Shown piece by piece: positions 4,289-5,690 of a DNA stretch of 5,690 nucleotides. The stretch is from RPQK01 sp041946865 (GTDB lineage: Bacteria; Acidobacteriota; UBA6911; RPQK01), in contig JBHGBF010000307.1 in assembly GCA_041946865.1 (NCBI GenBank), forward strand, positions 1-5,690, written 5' to 3'. The notes under the pieces are model-generated. The model was not told where the DNA came from, ran no database searches, and saw nothing but the letters and a program-made list of their open reading frames with translations. How positions within the stretch are numbered: the stretch's first letter is position 1; every line of letters begins with the position of its first letter. The translations under genes and the position numbers were made by a program.

Positions 4289-5690
4289 ATGATTACGAGA
4301 CGACAGTTTCTGAGGCTTAGCGGAGCAGGCACGCTCTCGCTGTTCACCGCTTCACAGGGAAAGTTCTTTGAAGTTGCAAGGGCGGATATTCCTGGGGGAA
4401 CTCTGGATCCATCGGCTGTTTGCTAAATACGTGACGCCGCTACTGATCCCGCCTGTCATGCCCAAGGCAGGGATTCTCACCAGCCCGGGTGGCAAGTCGA
4501 TCGACTTTTACGAGATTTCCATGCGGCAGTTCTCGGAGCAGATCCTGCCTGCCAGGTTTCCGGCCACCACGGTGTGGGGCTACGGGGCTGTCACCTCAGC
4601 CGACAAGAAAGGCCTGTTGATCCACAACGCCCCCTCGCTGACGATCGAGGCGAAGTGGAACAGGCCGGTGCGCATCAAGTGGATCAACGAGTTGGTGGAC
4701 GCCAACGGCAAGTACCTGCCGCACTTGCTGCCGGTGGATCCGACTCTGCACTGGGCGAACCCGCCCGGCGGAACGGCAGGCCGTGACTCACGCCCGGATT
4801 TTACGGGGCAACCCACCCCCGAACGCTACACGGGACCCGTCCCCATCGTATCGCACGTCCACGGCGCGGTGGGTGTGGGTGACGACTCGGACGGCTATGC
4901 GGAGGCCTGGTATCTGCCCGCTGCCAACAACATCCCTGGCGGCTATGCCACCGAGGGTACCTGGTAGGACTTCTTCGCCGGTAAGGCCGCCACGAACTAT
5001 GGCGTCACTTGGGGGCCTGGATTTGCCACCTTCCAGTACCCGAATCTTAACCGTGCTTCGACGATCTGGTACCACGATCACGCTCTCGGGATGACGCGAC
5101 TTAACGTCTACGCCGGACCTGCCGGCTTCTACATCATTCGGGGTGGTCCCGACGGCGACGCCGCAGTGATCGACAGTCGTTCAGGGGCGGTTGCCGTGCT
5201 CCCCGGTCCGGCGCCCCACGAAAACGACCAGTTCCCGTCCCACAAGACCTACTACGAGATCCCGATCGCAGTCCAGGATCGCTCCTTCAACACCGACGGG
5301 TCGCTGTTCTACCCGGATACCCGCGCCTTCTTCGATGGGTTTCAAGGACCGTACATCCCGGAATCCCAATGTCTCACCCATATGGAACCCCGAGTTCTTT
5401 GACAACATGATTATGGTGAATGGCAACACGTGGCCTTTCCAGAAGGTCGAACAACGTCGTTACCGTTTCCGCTTCCTGAACGGCTGCCAGTCGCGCTTTC
5501 TGATCCTGGACTTCAGCGAGATTCCGGGTGTGGAAGTGTGGCAGATCGGCAACGAGGGTGGTTTCCTGGCTGCGCCGGTAAACCTCACGGCAATGGGCAA
5601 TCGATTGCTGATGGGGCTCGCAGAGCGAGCTCTGGACTTTGGCGAAAGTATACAGATGAATCAACAGGAACCGCTGCCGTGTGGCTGTAT
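4289..5690 (+). pseudogene. Multicopper oxidase (bilirubin oxidase / CotA-like), Tat-exported, broken
   Basis: It would encode a periplasmic or exported blue copper oxidase that oxidises phenolics, bilirubin-like compounds or metals and reduces O2 to water. It starts with a Tat signal (MITRRQFLRLSGAG, ending near ARA). Oxidase landmarks follow: KYVTPLLIPPVMP, HVHGAVG (4854-4874) and WYHDHALGMTR (5067-5099), the first two His-X-His copper motifs. The second cupredoxin region (FFDNMIMVNGNTWPF, RYRFRFLNGCQSRFLIL, GNEGGFLAAPVNLTA) lies beyond. Lesions: an extra T in the TTT at 4419-4421 (stop at 4424-4426); TAG at 4965-4967 where Tyr is expected (GTW-Y-DFF); an extra C in the CCC at 5365-5367; and loss of oxidase similarity after AERA near 5638. 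The C-terminal copper motifs (HPxHxH, HCHxxxH) are outside the window or lost. The +1 lesions in short runs could be sequencing errors; the TAG is less easily explained so. Confidence 0.85.
5638..5690 (+). other. Sequence after the oxidase breakpoint; possible start of another gene
   Basis: Oxidases of this group continue after AERA with a D-(V/L)-I-V-D-F stretch and a VPVG-type turn. Here the same frame reads LDFGESIQ and then MNQQEPLPCGC to the window edge, with no oxidase resemblance. The ATG at 5656 could begin a new reading frame, but only 11-12 codons are visible, with no clear Shine-Dalgarno. A deletion junction or the edge of another inserted element are alternatives. Confidence 0.3.

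Noticed and set aside
4149..4318. Frameshifted continuation of the transposase in the other open forward frame after 4149
   Set aside because: The alternative frame stays open to a TAG at 4318-4320 but shows none of the expected SPYD or DDE-domain motifs, so a simple frameshift does not explain the missing half.
4965..4967. TAG in the oxidase as programmed recoding (readthrough or pyrrolysine)
   Set aside because: Two frameshifts and a downstream break in the same gene make plain pseudogenisation the simpler reading, and no recoding signal is evident.

Overview
The window holds two intact signalling genes, a small transposon-like element, and a damaged copper-oxidase gene, all on the + strand. 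The organism looks like a free-living environmental bacterium of moderately high GC. The two-component pair, the twin-arginine export signal and the bilirubin oxidase/CotA-type oxidase are common in soil and water Proteobacteria and in phyla such as Methylomirabilota, Nitrospirota and Chloroflexota. The phylum cannot be fixed from the sequence alone.

Layout. 1-286 is a leader with no recognisable gene; it has a small hairpin, a weak promoter candidate and short repeats. 287-2266 encodes a membrane-anchored histidine kinase with two GAF-type sensor domains and a HisKA_3/HATPase_c core. 2238-2873 encodes its NarL/LuxR-type response regulator, overlapping the kinase gene by 29 bases. 2874-3069 is non-coding and unusually rich in hairpins. 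3070-4257 appears to be a compact insertion element: imperfect 26-bp terminal inverted repeats (22 of 26 positions match) enclose one gene (3339-4205). That gene encodes only the N-terminal part of a DUF772/IS1182-like transposase. The catalytic DDE half is absent, and the position expected to carry the first catalytic Asp is Pro. 4289-5690 is a multicopper oxidase gene with a good ribosome binding site and a Tat signal, broken by a +1 frameshift, an in-frame TAG, a second +1 frameshift, and loss of recognisable oxidase sequence near 5638.

How the parts relate. The kinase and regulator form one translationally coupled operon; their signal and targets are unknown. The element ends only 18 bases before the oxidase Shine-Dalgarno, so its arrival may have cut the oxidase off from its original promoter, with decay following. 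That order of events is inference. The most noteworthy observation is the element itself: an apparently non-autonomous, TIR-bounded unit with an intact, well-initiated reading frame for a catalytically dead transposase N-domain. It could be a simple deletion derivative or a retained DNA-binding protein.
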